Source: Anaerolineae bacterium (GTDB lineage: Bacteria > Chloroflexota > Anaerolineae > UBA4142 > SHND01). From it: a stretch of DNA of 64,000 nt. A model generated the notes under the pieces. That model was not told the origin of the DNA, did no database searches, and was given only the letters and a program-made list of their open reading frames with translations. Both the position numbers and the translations under genes were made by a program. How positions within the stretch are numbered: the first letter of the stretch is position 1; each line of letters opens with the position of its first letter. Location of the stretch: the NCBI GenBank assembly GCA_021463195.1, contig JAJTXZ010000006.1, positions 40,482-104,481 of the forward strand. Reading direction: 5' to 3'. Of the stretch, positions 26,220 to 35,649 are shown piece by piece.

Positions 26220-28946
26220 TTACGGCGCGGGTTCGATGCGAATTTCGCCGATGGATGCGGCAAGAGCCGGTTCGAGCAAACCCGCGCCTTGAATAATTTG
26301 CGACACGGTAATTTCCGACGCCGCCTCGCGCGCGGTTTGCGGTTCGCCCTTTGTCGCAAGCAGCGCGTGCGACCAACGAAATTTATTTCGCAAATCTATT
26401 TTCGCGCCGAGCGTCGCGAGCGCGTCTACGCCCACTTGCGTCAAATGAAATGACGCTTCATCGCTCGCCGCAACGGCGACGATTTTGCCGTTCGGAATTC
26501 GCGCGATGAATTGCGCCATCCGCTCCGATGCTTGCTCCGACGCGAACGTATCAAAATTTGCGCGCGCGCTGATTTCGCCCGTAAGCGGTTCGACGACGAC
26601 GATATTATAGCCGCGCGCGTTGGGCGATTCATCCACGCCATTCACGAAAATATGTCCGAACGCGCCCTGTTCTTCGCCTGCGCTGCGAACGACGATAAAA
26701 GTTTGGTGATTGGGTGCTTGGGTGATGGGGAGCGTTTTATCAAAGGAAAAAGTGATTTCGTTGATGCCTGAACGCGCAAGCGTTTCAGGCACCGTCGCAA
26801 TTTGCGTCGCTGCTTCGGGAGGGGTTTGCCGCGAAATTTCGACGCCATTGACAGAAATACCCCAATGAGCTCCGTCAATGGCTTTAAACCCCGATAACTC
26901 GAGTTTCATATCCCGCGGCGTTTCGAGCGGGAAAAATAATTTCGCTTCTTTGCGCTGCGCGATAATTTTGTCGCCGCCCAACGCGCCCCAGCCCTCGCCA
27001 AAATACAAACGCGCGAGCGGGTCGTCGGCTTTGAGGGCCAGTGTATCGTTCGCGGGCAACGCGTTGACTTGGTACATCGCCACGCCGCGCCCGTTTTCAT
27101 AACTTTCGTTGATTTTCGCAACCGGAAAAATTTCCTCGATGTACGTACGCGTTTTATTCGCGACCGCGCGGTTCGCTTGTTCAAAAGGGGTGTGCCAAAC
27201 AATATAACGCGTGCCGAAAAATCGCAGTACGCGCGACACGAGTTCTTGATCCCGCGCGCGCGTTGCCGCGTCAATTTCATGCCCCGTTTGAATCGCGACG
27301 AGCGAATTTAAAACCGGCGCTTCGGCGAAATATTGAAATTTCAATTCGGGATTACGCGACGTGTTGCCGTTCAAAATCGGATGGCGCTGCGCCGTTTGAT
27401 AAAACTGCGCGTACATGAAAATGCGGTCAATCGGCGCTTGCGAATCGGCGCGATAACTGCCCGTCACGCGAAAACCGTTGCGCCACGCGAGCGGAATTTC
27501 CATCACGGAAAAATTGCCCGGCGCGATTTCGGCATACACCGCAGGAACTTGGAGCTTGGAGAGTGGGAGGGGCGTGGAGAGGGGTTCAAAAATAAGCAGC
27601 AGGTAGCAAGTGGCAAGCAGCAAGGGACGCGCTACCGGATACTTGCTACCGGATACTTGACGCAATACCCACATTACCCCATACCCCACCAACGCCGCCA
27701 AACTCAACGTCAGCATCACGCTCCAACGCGAGGGATAGCGATTGCCTTTGATGAACGGAATTTCGAGCAGCGCGTCGAACGGCATCGGCAAATCAAATTC
27801 CGCGCCGTTAATACGCAATGTTGGACCTAAAGCAAGCAGGGCAAAGAGCAAGAACCAAATACCCCAAATGCGCGCGGCTTTTATTTTCCACAACGCGATA
27901 ACGGCGAGCGCGAGCGCGGTAAAACCGAGATACATGAAATTGATATAAGGAAAGGAGACTAGAGACTGGAGATTGCCAAAGAATGGGTGCAACTGGGAGG
28001 GAATGAAAAAGCCGAGAACGTCTGCGGAAAAGATATTCGAGAAACCCAAACCTTGCTGAATGAAATCGCCTTCCGCGAGCGTATCGGAAATCATCGCGGC
28101 AAGAATGGGCAGCATGGGAACGAGGAAAATGAGGGAGGCGACAAGGAGATTGGAGATTAGCGATTGGAGATTGGAGATTTGCAAACGCGTCTTGCCTAAC
28201 CAACAAAATAGATAGACAACGGTAAAGAGAATGAGGAATGACGCGAAAATAAATTCGCTCAACGCTTGCGCGAGCAAAAAGAATCCCAACAAGAATCCGT
28301 GCTTGAGCGGAGCTTTCGGCGCATCGAAAATTTTGAACAGAAACAAAATATAGAACGGAATCCACTGCGACGACACGATGTTGAATTGGCCGAGCGAGGC
28401 GTACAAGAATTTGTTCGCGGAAAAGGCGTACACCAATCCTGCCGCGAATGCGGCAAAAAAGAAATTGGACGCGGATAAACGCAGAATACGCGGATTGGTT
28501 TCATTTCCGCGTTCATCCGCGTTCATCCGCGTCCAAATCTCCGCGCGACACAATAAATACGTGACGAGCAAATACGCGCCGAATCCGCTCAGCGTAAACG
28601 ACAAAATGAGATTGATGTTCGCGGCGGGGATAATGTCGAACGCGAATTGAAATGGAAGCGCGAGAAACGCATTGAGATAGGTGAGCGTGTAGAAACCCAG
28701 ATTCAACCCGATGGGAAAAAACATGTAATCGGTATAAATCGGACTCGAACCCAAGTTCAAAAGCGCGTACGGCACCCACCATAAATTCCAGGCAAGCGCG
28801 GGATCATCGCTCCCATCACCCGCGACGTGCGTGGTGAAATTCAAAATGAGCGGATAGGTGAGGACAAGCGTGAGGAGGAAATAGACCAAGAGCGCGGCGC
28901 AAGCCGCGCGAAACTGGCGCGACACGTTCACAGTTTTTATCAGCAA
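26220..28946 (-). CDS. YfhO-like multi-membrane protein with in-frame repeat insertions
   Basis: This 908-residue protein is a paralogue of the truncated one at 1-1539 (shared LVLTYPL, the FPIGLN loop, NRYPSRWSVML). About thirteen membrane spans fill the first 480 residues and a large extracytoplasmic beta-rich domain fills the rest. Several segments are encoded by iterated repeats: MNADERGNETN (28508-28537), ISNLQSLISNL (28145-28179), GNLQSL (about 27958-27976) and the SGSKYPVARPLLLATCYLL region (27596-27659). The start is uncertain: TTG at 28946, GTG at 28931 or 28925, none with a ribosome-binding site. The role is probably sugar transfer or export at the membrane. Confidence 0.75.
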   Translation of the reverse strand: MLIKTVNVSRQFRAACAALLVYFLLTLVLTYPLILNFTTHVAGDGSDDPALAWNLWWVPYALLNLGSSPIYTDYMFFPIGLNLGFYTLTYLNAFLALPFQFAFDIIPAANINLILSFTLSGFGAYLLVTYLLCRAEIWTRMNADERGNETNPRILRLSASNFFFAAFAAGLVYAFSANKFLYASLGQFNIVSSQWIPFYILFLFKIFDAPKAPLKHGFLLGFFLLAQALSEFIFASFLILFTVVYLFCWLGKTRLQISNLQSLISNLLVASLIFLVPMLPILAAMISDTLAEGDFIQQGLGFSNIFSADVLGFFIPSQLHPFFGNLQSLVSFPYINFMYLGFTALALAVIALWKIKAARIWGIWFLLFALLALGPTLRINGAEFDLPMPFDALLEIPFIKGNRYPSRWSVMLTLSLAALVGYGVMWVLRQVSGSKYPVARPLLLATCYLLLIFEPLSTPLPLSKLQVPAVYAEIAPGNFSVMEIPLAWRNGFRVTGSYRADSQAPIDRIFMYAQFYQTAQRHPILNGNTSRNPELKFQYFAEAPVLNSLVAIQTGHEIDAATRARDQELVSRVLRFFGTRYIVWHTPFEQANRAVANKTRTYIEEIFPVAKINESYENGRGVAMYQVNALPANDTLALKADDPLARLYFGEGWGALGGDKIIAQRKEAKLFFPLETPRDMKLELSGFKAIDGAHWGISVNGVEISRQTPPEAATQIATVPETLARSGINEITFSFDKTLPITQAPNHQTFIVVRSAGEEQGAFGHIFVNGVDESPNARGYNIVVVEPLTGEISARANFDTFASEQASERMAQFIARIPNGKIVAVAASDEASFHLTQVGVDALATLGAKIDLRNKFRWSHALLATKGEPQTAREAASEITVSQIIQGAGLLEPALAASIGEIRIEPAP
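27596..27659. repeat. Heptamer AGGTAGC-type and 14-mer CTACCGGATACTTG repeats inside a gene
   Basis: Units of seven bases (AGGTAGC, AAGTGGC, AAGCAGC) are followed by two exact copies of CTACCGGATACTTG. All lie within the coding frame of the YfhO-like gene. Confidence 0.75.
28145..28179. repeat. Heptamer array GGAGATT, 5 units, inside a gene
   Basis: GGAGATT, GGAGATT, AGCGATT, GGAGATT, GGAGATT, exactly 35 bases, in the coding frame of the YfhO-like gene. Confidence 0.85.
28508..28537. repeat. Decamer array CGCGTTCATC, 3 units, inside a gene
   Basis: CGCGTTCATC twice, then CGCGTCCAAA. Same unit as at 16011-16040. Confidence 0.85.
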
Positions 28947-28966
28947 AGCGCTAGAACGTCAAAAAG

Positions 28967-28997
28967 AACACTCTCGCCGAAAACGCGCGAGAGTGTT
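28967..28997 (-). terminator. Rho-independent terminator of the PqqD-Tat gene
   Basis: Eleven-base perfect arms (28967-28977 and 28987-28997) with a nine-base loop, followed on the minus strand by CTTTTTG. It lies 27 bases after the stop at 29024. Confidence 0.85.
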
Positions 28998-29023
28998 TCA
29001 AAACTTGACGCATGAGCTTGGTC

Positions 29024-29446
29024 TTAGCAACCGAAAGGACCGCAAGAACCTTGCGCGTGAGCGGGCGTTGGCGCGGTAATACTGGCTATAGCGGCGAGTA
29101 AAATGGCGGCTGCGGTGGCGCGTTTTAGAAATTGGCGACGCGAGAGACCCCGCAGCGGCAAAGGCGTCTCGAGCGTCGTTTCGAGCAAACGTCTTTTATT
29201 CAACTGCTCCAACGCGTACCAAACCACCTGGGCATCCGCAGAAATTCCAAATTCGCGCGTCATTGTCTGCGCTATCTCATCCACCGAGCGAGTGCCATCG
29301 CTGGCGCGCCAGACGAACGCGGCGGCGGCATTCAAGGCGTGCGCTTGATTGAGCGCGCGGTCATACAACAATAGTTCGCCGTCCATCGCTTGAATCGTCA
29401 AATCTTGGCGCCGCGCGCGCGGAAAATTTTGAGGCGTAAGACTCAT
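29024..29446 (-). CDS. PqqD-like domain fused to a Tat signal and a tiny Cys-containing tail
   Basis: Residues 8-90 form a PqqD-type fold (DGELLLYDRALNQAHALNAAAAFVW, then VDEIAQTMTREFG), the RiPP recognition element that binds leader peptides. Residues 102-131 are a twin-arginine-like signal (SRRQFLKRA, hydrophobic core, AHA). Only nine residues follow, QGSCGPFGC, with two cysteines. AGAGGGA precedes the ATG. If processed at AHA the released product would be a nonapeptide; otherwise the segment anchors the domain in the membrane. No radical SAM or other maturase gene is adjacent. The terminator makes it its own unit or the end of one. Confidence 0.75.
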   Translation of the reverse strand: MSLTPQNFPRARRQDLTIQAMDGELLLYDRALNQAHALNAAAAFVWRASDGTRSVDEIAQTMTREFGISADAQVVWYALEQLNKRRLLETTLETPLPLRGLSRRQFLKRATAAAILLAAIASITAPTPAHAQGSCGPFGC

Positions 29447-29582
29447 TTTTCCCTCTTGTATCGAAACAGCGTCACCGCAGAGAATGAAACCGCTGCGCCA
29501 ACGCGTTTCAAATGCCTCGACCAGTTCGCGTAACTATTCTACGCGTTTCCGCTGCCACACGCAAGCGCGCGTTTCAAATATC

Positions 29583-31088
29583 TTATGGTTTGGCATAGGT
29601 CACGCGATAAATCGCGCCGGGAAAATGCGCGTCCGCTTTGCCGCCGCGCATATCGGCGATATATAACGCGCCATCGGGACCGATTGCCAGCGCGGTCGGA
29701 TGATCCAATCCTTCAACAAAAGAACGCGTCCTCCAAACTTTCTTGCCATCCTGCGTCGTTTCAAACGTGCGCGTAATTTGCCGATACCGCGCGCCCGGCT
29801 GTCCATGCGCGTACAACGCGGTCAACACATTGCCGCGATATGCTTCCGGGAATTGTTCCGCCTTGTACACCGCAACGCCCGTCGGCGCGGCGTGCGTGAC
29901 AAAGTGCATGATGGGCGCGCGCGTCGCCGACCAGGGCGGCGGCGCGCCAAAAAAATATGGATAACCGTAATCCGCGCCTTGCTCAATCAAATTCAATTCA
30001 TCGCCGTCCGGCGTGGGAATAGACTCGTCGCCATTATCGCTAGCAAACAATTTGCCATCCGCGCCGAACGCGAGATCGTACGGATTCCGCAAACCGCGCG
30101 CCCACAGTTTTAAATTTTTGCCGTTCGCATCCGCTTGCAGCACGCCCGCGAATTGCCAATCATCGCGCGGCTCGCCCGCGTACCAATACGTTTCGCCTTT
30201 TAATTCCAGTTGTCCGACGCGCGGTCCCCCAATCGCGATATACAATTTGCCATCGGGCCCAAATTGAATGCCGTTGTTGGAATGTTGAATATCGAGCGAA
30301 AATAATTTATCCAAAATGATTTTATTTTCATCCGCGACGCCGTCGCCATTCGTATCGCGCAAGGTGTTGATTTGGCCAATGAATATATTTTTCGGATCGA
30401 ACGACGCGTCAAGCGGTCCGCGATTGGAAACATACAGCGCGCCCTCGCGCCAAGCTAGCCCGCGCGGATTTTTAAAACCGGACGCGAAAACTTGGGTCTC
30501 ATCCGCCGCGCCATCGCCATTGGTGTCGCGCAAACGCACGATATTGCCATCCACCATTTCCGCGTAATACAAATTGCCCGCGTCGTCAAAAGCCATTGCG
30601 CCCGGCTCTTGCAAATTTTCCGCGAACGTTTGCGCCGTGAATCCTTTGGGCAATTTAATTTCCGCTAACGTCGGATGCGGCGGCGCGCTCGCTTTAAGCG
30701 GCGGCGGCGCGTCCCAACGCGTCAACGCCAGCAAGCCGCCCAAAGCCAACACGCCCAGCGTCGCCGCCAAACCCCACGCCGCCCACGCGTTACGCCGCGC
30801 GAAAAACGCGAGCGCCAAAGCGCCCGCGCCCGCGAGCGCCGCGACGCCCGCCGCCGCTAATTGCGTCAACACGAATTGCGGCAAATCAATCTCGAATAAC
30901 GGCGCGCCAAACAGCTGAACCGCAAAACGACTGGCAAAAAAGAAAAGGGCGCCCACGAGCAGCGCGCCAATCGCAGTAGGCGCGAGCGCGTCAAATTTTC
31001 GCGGGCGCGCGCGCCAATACGCGACGATGCCGAACCCAATCAGAACGAACGAAAATGCAACCAGCGCAAGAGCGACCAGATTTATCAT
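29583..31088 (-). CDS. Membrane-anchored PQQ-dependent sugar dehydrogenase-like beta-propeller
   Basis: The 501-residue protein has four membrane spans in its first 125 residues and then a six-bladed propeller (about 145-500) of the soluble glucose/sorbosone dehydrogenase family. Typical strands are LRDTNGDGAADE, FGPDGKLYIAIGG, ARGLRNPYDLAF and GADGKLFASDNG. The NPYD segment and the loop NGDESIPTPDGDELN correspond to cofactor and Ca sites. Oxidation of an aldose or alcohol with PQQ outside the membrane is the family role. A lipoprotein paralogue lies at 54073-55233. It starts 12 bases after tdk. Confidence 0.8.
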   Translation of the reverse strand: MINLVALALVAFSFVLIGFGIVAYWRARPRKFDALAPTAIGALLVGALFFFASRFAVQLFGAPLFEIDLPQFVLTQLAAAGVAALAGAGALALAFFARRNAWAAWGLAATLGVLALGGLLALTRWDAPPPLKASAPPHPTLAEIKLPKGFTAQTFAENLQEPGAMAFDDAGNLYYAEMVDGNIVRLRDTNGDGAADETQVFASGFKNPRGLAWREGALYVSNRGPLDASFDPKNIFIGQINTLRDTNGDGVADENKIILDKLFSLDIQHSNNGIQFGPDGKLYIAIGGPRVGQLELKGETYWYAGEPRDDWQFAGVLQADANGKNLKLWARGLRNPYDLAFGADGKLFASDNGDESIPTPDGDELNLIEQGADYGYPYFFGAPPPWSATRAPIMHFVTHAAPTGVAVYKAEQFPEAYRGNVLTALYAHGQPGARYRQITRTFETTQDGKKVWRTRSFVEGLDHPTALAIGPDGALYIADMRGGKADAHFPGAIYRVTYAKP

Positions 31089-31100
31089 AAAAGGGTTGCG

Positions 31101-31685
31101 CTATGCGCGACGTGGCGCTTGATGATGATGACGACAGCGCGCTTCGTACATTTCATTCGCGCCGACGACGACGAGCGGATCATCGTACGCGGCAGGTTCG
31201 CCGTTCACCAAACGCTGCGTGCGCGACGCGATTCCGCCGCACACCATGCAAATCGCGTTTAGTTTTGTCACCTCTTCCGCCTGCGCCATAAGAATGGGCA
31301 TCGGCCCAAACGGTTCGCCGCGAAAATCGGTGTCCAGCCCCGCGACGATTACGCGCACGCCGCGCCGCGCAAGTTCTTCGACCACTTTGGCGATTTCCCA
31401 ATCGAAAAATTGCGCCTCGTCAATCGCGACCACATTAACCGATTCATTCCAATATTTCCAAATATCCGCCGCGCGCTGAATCGGCAGCGCCTGGAGATTG
31501 GAACCATTGTGCGACGCGATTTGCGCTTCGCCATAACGCACATCAATCTGATTCGCGAAAACCATCACGTTTTGACGCGCGATTTGCGCGCGCCGCACGC
31601 GTCGAATCAATTCTTCCGACTTGCCGCTAAACATCGAACCACATACAAGTTCGACATGTCCACGCCTTTCAGGTTGGTGATCCAT
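31101..31685 (-). CDS. tdk: Thymidine kinase
   Basis: The 194-residue cytoplasmic enzyme phosphorylates thymidine for salvage. It is a class II (zinc) thymidine kinase: P-loop [15 protein letters not shown] (residues 15-29), the DEAQFF Walker B motif (about 95), lasso residues near the C-terminus and the zinc cysteines (VCGG and YEARCRHHH). The length is normal. It is the first gene of a minus-strand pair with the dehydrogenase. Confidence 0.95.
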   Translation of the reverse strand: MDHQPERRGHVELVCGSMFSGKSEELIRRVRRAQIARQNVMVFANQIDVRYGEAQIASHNGSNLQALPIQRAADIWKYWNESVNVVAIDEAQFFDWEIAKVVEELARRGVRVIVAGLDTDFRGEPFGPMPILMAQAEEVTKLNAICMVCGGIASRTQRLVNGEPAAYDDPLVVVGANEMYEARCRHHHQAPRRA

Positions 31686-31839
31686 TGTCTAAAGCCGAGA
31701 CAGCTCAAGTGAGCTCGCGCATTGAGCCGCCCTTTACAAAAACGCCCTCGCCAAAGAGGCGGGGCGAAAATCGAATTTGTTTGAACGCGAACGTCCGCGT
31801 AAATTATAGCACAACCGCCACAATGCGAACTAGTGTCCC

Positions 31840-31873
31840 AGACCCTACGGGTTTTCGAAAACCCGTAGGGTCT
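31840..31873. repeat. Perfect 34-base palindrome
   Basis: Arms of 17 bases meet at TTCGAA with no loop. It lies between the ABC permease stop (31969) and the tdk start (31685). A diverged relative is at 54005-54044. It may act as a terminator for the ABC operon, since A/T-rich bases flank it. Confidence 0.85.
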
Positions 31874-31968
31874 AAAACTCTGGGTAATCACCGCAAATTA
31901 TGCGCTGAACCGCTTGCGCTCGAAAAATACAGCGTCCAGACCGACGCGATCTATCCGTCTCGCGCAAT

Positions 31969-32817
31969 TTACATCGCCACTCTCGGATACATGCGCGCGC
32001 CCAGCCATATCATTACCACCATTACTATCATCAACACGCCCAAATCTATGCTTATGCGTCCCATATCCAACTCGCCGCGTAGCATTAGCGTCCGCAGCGC
32101 GTCCACCAGATAAGTTAACGGATTCACACGCGCAATCGCTTGTAGCCAGATAGGCATAATGGCGATGGGATAAATCGCGCTGCTCGCAAAAAAGAGCGGC
32201 ATCGTCAACACTTGGCCGATGCCCATAAAACGCTCGCGCGTTTTCACAATGCATGCGACAATCAGCGAGAACGTGGCAAAAATAGACGCTCCCAAAAAGA
32301 CGACCAAGACCACACCCAGCAGCGCGAGCGGATTCCAATTTATCTGCACCCCCATCGCAAACGCGAGCAAATAAATAATGACCGCTTGCGAAAGCGCGCG
32401 CACACCCGCCGACAACGCCTTGCCCATCACCAACGCCGCGCGCGGCGCGGGGCTCACTAGAAACTTTTGGAGAATTCCCAAATCCCGTTCCCAGATTATC
32501 GCGATGCCGTAAAAAATCGAAATAAACAACACGCTTTGCGCGAGAATACCGGGCGCGAGAAATTCGATATAACTTAGATCGCCCGTCGGAATCGCGCGGA
32601 TTTGCGTAAAAACTTGGCCAAAGATGATGAGCCACAAAGCGGGCTGAATCGCGCGCACCACCAAATCAGTGGCATCGTGCGCGAGTTTACGAACTTCAAG
32701 CTCGGCGACAATTAACGTTATCCGAATGAAATCGCCGGCCTGTTCTAAAATATTTTGTGGGATCGGCGCGGCTTTAGCCCAACCGTCGGGCGGTGCGCCT
32801 TGCTCGAGCAGTTTCAC
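31969..32817 (-). CDS. ABC-2 type transporter permease
   Basis: The 282-residue protein has six membrane spans, with the ABC-2 signature regions IEFLAPGILAQSVLF and NPLTYLVDALR. The start is a GTG at 32817 with GGAGG eight bases upstream, inside the ATPase gene (44-base overlap). It is the membrane half of a DrrAB/NodIJ-type exporter. With a MarR regulator in front the substrate is probably a drug or lipophilic compound. Confidence 0.9.
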   Translation of the reverse strand: MKLLEQGAPPDGWAKAAPIPQNILEQAGDFIRITLIVAELEVRKLAHDATDLVVRAIQPALWLIIFGQVFTQIRAIPTGDLSYIEFLAPGILAQSVLFISIFYGIAIIWERDLGILQKFLVSPAPRAALVMGKALSAGVRALSQAVIIYLLAFAMGVQINWNPLALLGVVLVVFLGASIFATFSLIVACIVKTRERFMGIGQVLTMPLFFASSAIYPIAIMPIWLQAIARVNPLTYLVDALRTLMLRGELDMGRISIDLGVLMIVMVVMIWLGARMYPRVAM

Positions 32818-33571
32818 GATAACTCCCTCCAGAATCCAATTCCGCGCCCGTGTAATGAGCGAACACATCATCGAGCGTAATCTCCGCGCCGCCGAGCGCG
32901 GCTTTTAATTCACTCGGCGCGCCCAACGCCGCGCATTCGCCGCGATGCATAATCGCCACGCGATTACACAACGCGTCCGCTTCCTCCATATAATGCGTGG
33001 TCAACAACACGGTCGTGCCATAGTCGCGCCGCAAATCTTGAATACGCTCCCAAACATTTTTGCGCGCGGTGGGATCCAGACCCACCGTCGGCTCGTCGAG
33101 AAACAAAACGCGCGGCGTATGCAGCATCGCCTGGGCGATTTCAAGTCGCCGAATCATGCCACCCGAATACGTCCGCACCAGATTATTTCCCGCCTCATCC
33201 AAGCCCATAAAATGCAGCGCTTCGCGCACACGCGCGGCGCGAGAATCACGCGCCAAATCGTACAGTTTGGCAAAAATGAGCAAGTTTTCGTATCCCGTCA
33301 GCGCGCCATCCGCCGACAAGAGCTGCGGCACATAGCCAATGATGCGTCGCACCATGCTGGCTTGTTTTACAACATCCAAATCCGCAATCTGCGCGTCGCC
33401 CGCCGTCGGTTCCAGCAGCGTGGTCAACATTTTTATCGTCGTCGTTTTACCCGCGCCATTCGGCCCGAGCAAGCCGAATACTTCGCCTTCATGCACCTGA
33501 AGCGTCAACGTCTTGACCGCCGTGAACGCGCCAAAGGCGCGCGTCAGTTGATTCATTTCAATAAGCGCCAT
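32774..33571 (-). CDS. ABC-2 type transporter ATP-binding protein (DrrA-like)
   Basis: The 265-residue protein has Walker A GPNGAGKTTTIKML, signature SGGMIRRLEIAQ, Walker B VLFLDEPTVGLD and the switch His in LTTHYMEEAD. The DrrA-type C-terminal extension with SELKAALGG and LDDVFAHYTG is present. Its ATG overlaps the MarR stop. It powers the permease encoded immediately downstream. Confidence 0.95.
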   Translation of the reverse strand: MALIEMNQLTRAFGAFTAVKTLTLQVHEGEVFGLLGPNGAGKTTTIKMLTTLLEPTAGDAQIADLDVVKQASMVRRIIGYVPQLLSADGALTGYENLLIFAKLYDLARDSRAARVREALHFMGLDEAGNNLVRTYSGGMIRRLEIAQAMLHTPRVLFLDEPTVGLDPTARKNVWERIQDLRRDYGTTVLLTTHYMEEADALCNRVAIMHRGECAALGAPSELKAALGGAEITLDDVFAHYTGAELDSGGSYRETARARRTARRLG

Positions 33572-33572
33572 T

Positions 33573-34040
33573 TCATTTCCTTTGCGCGACACGCGCGAGT
33601 TCACGCCGCGAAGCAAAAAGCGGGCGCAAGATTTGCATGGCGCGCGCCAGCGTCTCTAATTCGATCGAGTCGCATTGCCGCAACTGCGCGGTCAAAAACG
33701 CGCGCGTCGCGCGGCGCGCGCGTTCCAGGATCACGCGCCCGCGCGAAGTCAACGCCAAAGTCACGCGCCGTCGGTCGGTCGTGTCAAACTCGCGCCGCAC
33801 CAATTTCCGCGCGACTAGCGCGTCAATCAGTTTGGACATGGAAGGCAGCGTCAAGCCGATATGGTCAGCGACATCCGAGAGCGACGCGCCGGTGTGGCGA
33901 TTGAGATAGGCAAGCACGCGAAACTGCGTCACCGTAAGGTCCGCGGCGCGATGAGCGCGCATCTGTTCGCGCACAGCGCGCGTGACCGACGGAACCACCT
34001 CGAGCAGTTCGGCGGCAGCTTGCGCCGGCGATACTTTCAC
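33573..34040 (-). CDS. MarR-family transcriptional regulator
   Basis: The 155-residue protein has a winged helix-turn-helix at about 38-105 (LTVTQFRVLAYLNRH, SLSDVADHIGLTLPSMSKLIDAL) and the basic wing DTTDRRRVTLALTSRG. The start is GTG with AAGGAAA upstream. It heads the exporter operon and probably represses it until a ligand binds. The A/T-rich leader at 34045-34080 contains TTAGAAATAATTAG, a plausible operator half-palindrome. Confidence 0.9.
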   Translation of the reverse strand: MKVSPAQAAAELLEVVPSVTRAVREQMRAHRAADLTVTQFRVLAYLNRHTGASLSDVADHIGLTLPSMSKLIDALVARKLVRREFDTTDRRRVTLALTSRGRVILERARRATRAFLTAQLRQCDSIELETLARAMQILRPLFASRRELARVAQRK

Positions 34041-34203
34041 AATAGTTTCCTTTTCTAATTATTTCTAAATTCAATTATACTCTGCTTGCGCCAAAACGCA
34101 ACCGACAGCGGCGCGCGGGCGCATTTCACTTTGGAGGTCAGTTTGCGGGCGAATCCAATTCGCGCCAACAAAAAAAGTCTGGCTTTGCAGCCTTGCGCGG
34201 TAA

Positions 34204-34257
34204 CGTCCGCAGGGACGTTTCGCGTATTTGTTGCGAGCGAATTCGATTCGCCCAAAA
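34204..34257. repeat. 54-base dispersed repeat, copy 1
   Basis: Matches the reverse complement of 42478-42531 with three mismatches. It contains a small hairpin (AACGTCC / GGACGTT) and ends with GCGAATTCGATTCGCCC-type bases. Located upstream of the histidine kinase promoter. Confidence 0.85.
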
Positions 34258-34285
34258 GCGTGGCGCACACTCGAAATCGCGCTAG

Positions 34286-34314
34286 TTGAATGTCGTCGCG
34301 AGTCGCGTTATACT
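34286..34314 (+). promoter_or_regulatory. Promoter of the histidine kinase gene, near-leaderless
   Basis: TTGAAT (34286-34291), 17 bases, TATACT (34309-34314). The ATG at 34324 lies only 10 bases after the -10 box, so the mRNA would begin at or within a few bases of the start codon. Confidence 0.6.
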
Positions 34315-34323
34315 GGGACGACC

Positions 34324-35640
34324 ATGCTGCCCTCCGCGCGCAGCATAATTCCACGTCAGCGCGACGGACCAGCCGTGAAAAACCCAATCCTCCTTGAATT
34401 TATTTCCGAAATAGCGCGCCTCGCCGCCGATGAAACGGACGAAAGCATTATGTGCGCGCACGCGCTAACGCGCGCGCGCGAATGGATTCCCGCGGCAAAC
34501 GCGGGCGGCGTTTGGCTATATGCTCTCGACGCGGACGCTTTGCAATGTTGCGCCAGTCAAGGTTACGCCGCGGCGATGCCGCGCGAAATCAACATTCCTC
34601 CCGGCAAAAGCTATGGGCGCGTATTCTCGAGCGGCAAAGCCATCCGCTGCGCGACCATCACCCAAGTCCGCGAGCTGGTCAATACAATGCCATCGGCGGC
34701 GCGCGCCTTGTATCAAACCGCTGCGGAGGTTGCCTATCCGTCCAGCGCCATCGTCGCGGCGTTGCATACCGCAGACGCCAAGCTGGGTGTAATCGCGCTC
34801 GAAAAGTTACGCGGCACGCGCCCATTCACCGCTAACGATTTGCAAAAGTTAAAAACGCTGGCTGCGCTGTACGCGTTCGCGCTCGCCCACGCGCGCTTGC
34901 GGCGCGCGCTGTATCAAGCGCAGACGACCAAAGAGACCGCCACCGCGCGCGCGGAATCCGTTTCATTCTTGGCGCATGAAATGCGCACGCCATTGACAAG
35001 CATCAAAGGTTATGCCACCGCGCTCATGATCGAGAATGTCCATTTTGACGCCGCGACCCAGCGTGAATTTTTGGAACAAATTGACCGCGAATGCGATACT
35101 TTGATTCAACTGATTCAAGACTTGTTGGAATCCGCAGTCCTCGACGCTGGCTTGCTCGAACTCAAACGCGAACCGCTGCGGCTGCCGCGTCTGGTCCAAG
35201 AGGTCATAGACGATATTCGCTTGACGACGACGCAGCATCGCTTTCTAGTTGAATTTCCGCGCGCCTTTCCATTGGTGCAAGCCGACCCCGCGCGGCTAAC
35301 CCAAGTCTTGCGCAATCTACTCGAAAACGCCGTCAAGTATTCGCCGCGCGGCGGTCTCGTCGTCATTCATGGCGAAAGCCAACCCAATCAAATTACGCTC
35401 AGCATTGCCGACCAGGGGATTGGCATCGCGCCGGAACATTTGAACCGTTTGTTTGAAAAATTTTTTCGCGCCAAGACGGGCCCCGCGCAAGCGACCATCG
35501 GTTCGGGTTTGGGACTGCCGATTGCGCGCAGTATCGTCACCGCGCACGGCGGCAAAATTTGGGCAGAGAGCGTTCTCGGCAAAGGGAGCGCTTTTTATGT
35601 AACCTTGCCGCTCGAACCCGCTGATAACGCGTTGGAATAA
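34324..35640 (+). CDS. GAF-domain sensor histidine kinase
   Basis: The 438-residue protein has no membrane span. Residues about 25-195 form a GAF sensor. The HisKA phosphoacceptor is in FLAHEMRTPLTSIKGY (about residue 219), and the HATPase domain shows NLLENAVKYSPRGG, DQGIGIAPEHLNRLFEKFFRA and GSGLGLPIARSIV. It passes phosphate to the response regulator encoded 9 bases downstream. ATG at 34324 is favoured over an upstream ATG at 34228, whose extension runs through the 54-base repeat and the promoter. Confidence 0.9.
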   Translation: MLPSARSIIPRQRDGPAVKNPILLEFISEIARLAADETDESIMCAHALTRAREWIPAANAGGVWLYALDADALQCCASQGYAAAMPREINIPPGKSYGRVFSSGKAIRCATITQVRELVNTMPSAARALYQTAAEVAYPSSAIVAALHTADAKLGVIALEKLRGTRPFTANDLQKLKTLAALYAFALAHARLRRALYQAQTTKETATARAESVSFLAHEMRTPLTSIKGYATALMIENVHFDAATQREFLEQIDRECDTLIQLIQDLLESAVLDAGLLELKREPLRLPRLVQEVIDDIRLTTTQHRFLVEFPRAFPLVQADPARLTQVLRNLLENAVKYSPRGGLVVIHGESQPNQITLSIADQGIGIAPEHLNRLFEKFFRAKTGPAQATIGSGLGLPIARSIVTAHGGKIWAESVLGKGSAFYVTLPLEPADNALE

Positions 35641-35649
35641 ATAACGCCA

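Noticed and set aside
26149..26376. 76-residue upstream extension of the AlkP protein at 24415
   Set aside because: It is Arg-rich, non-homologous to the paralogues, and overlaps the 3' end of the YfhO-like gene; the core starts at 26148.
29024..31088. PQQ biosynthesis operon suggested by PqqD next to a PQQ-type dehydrogenase
   Set aside because: No pqqA, B, C or E is present, and the PqqD-like protein has a Tat tail; adjacency alone is weak evidence.
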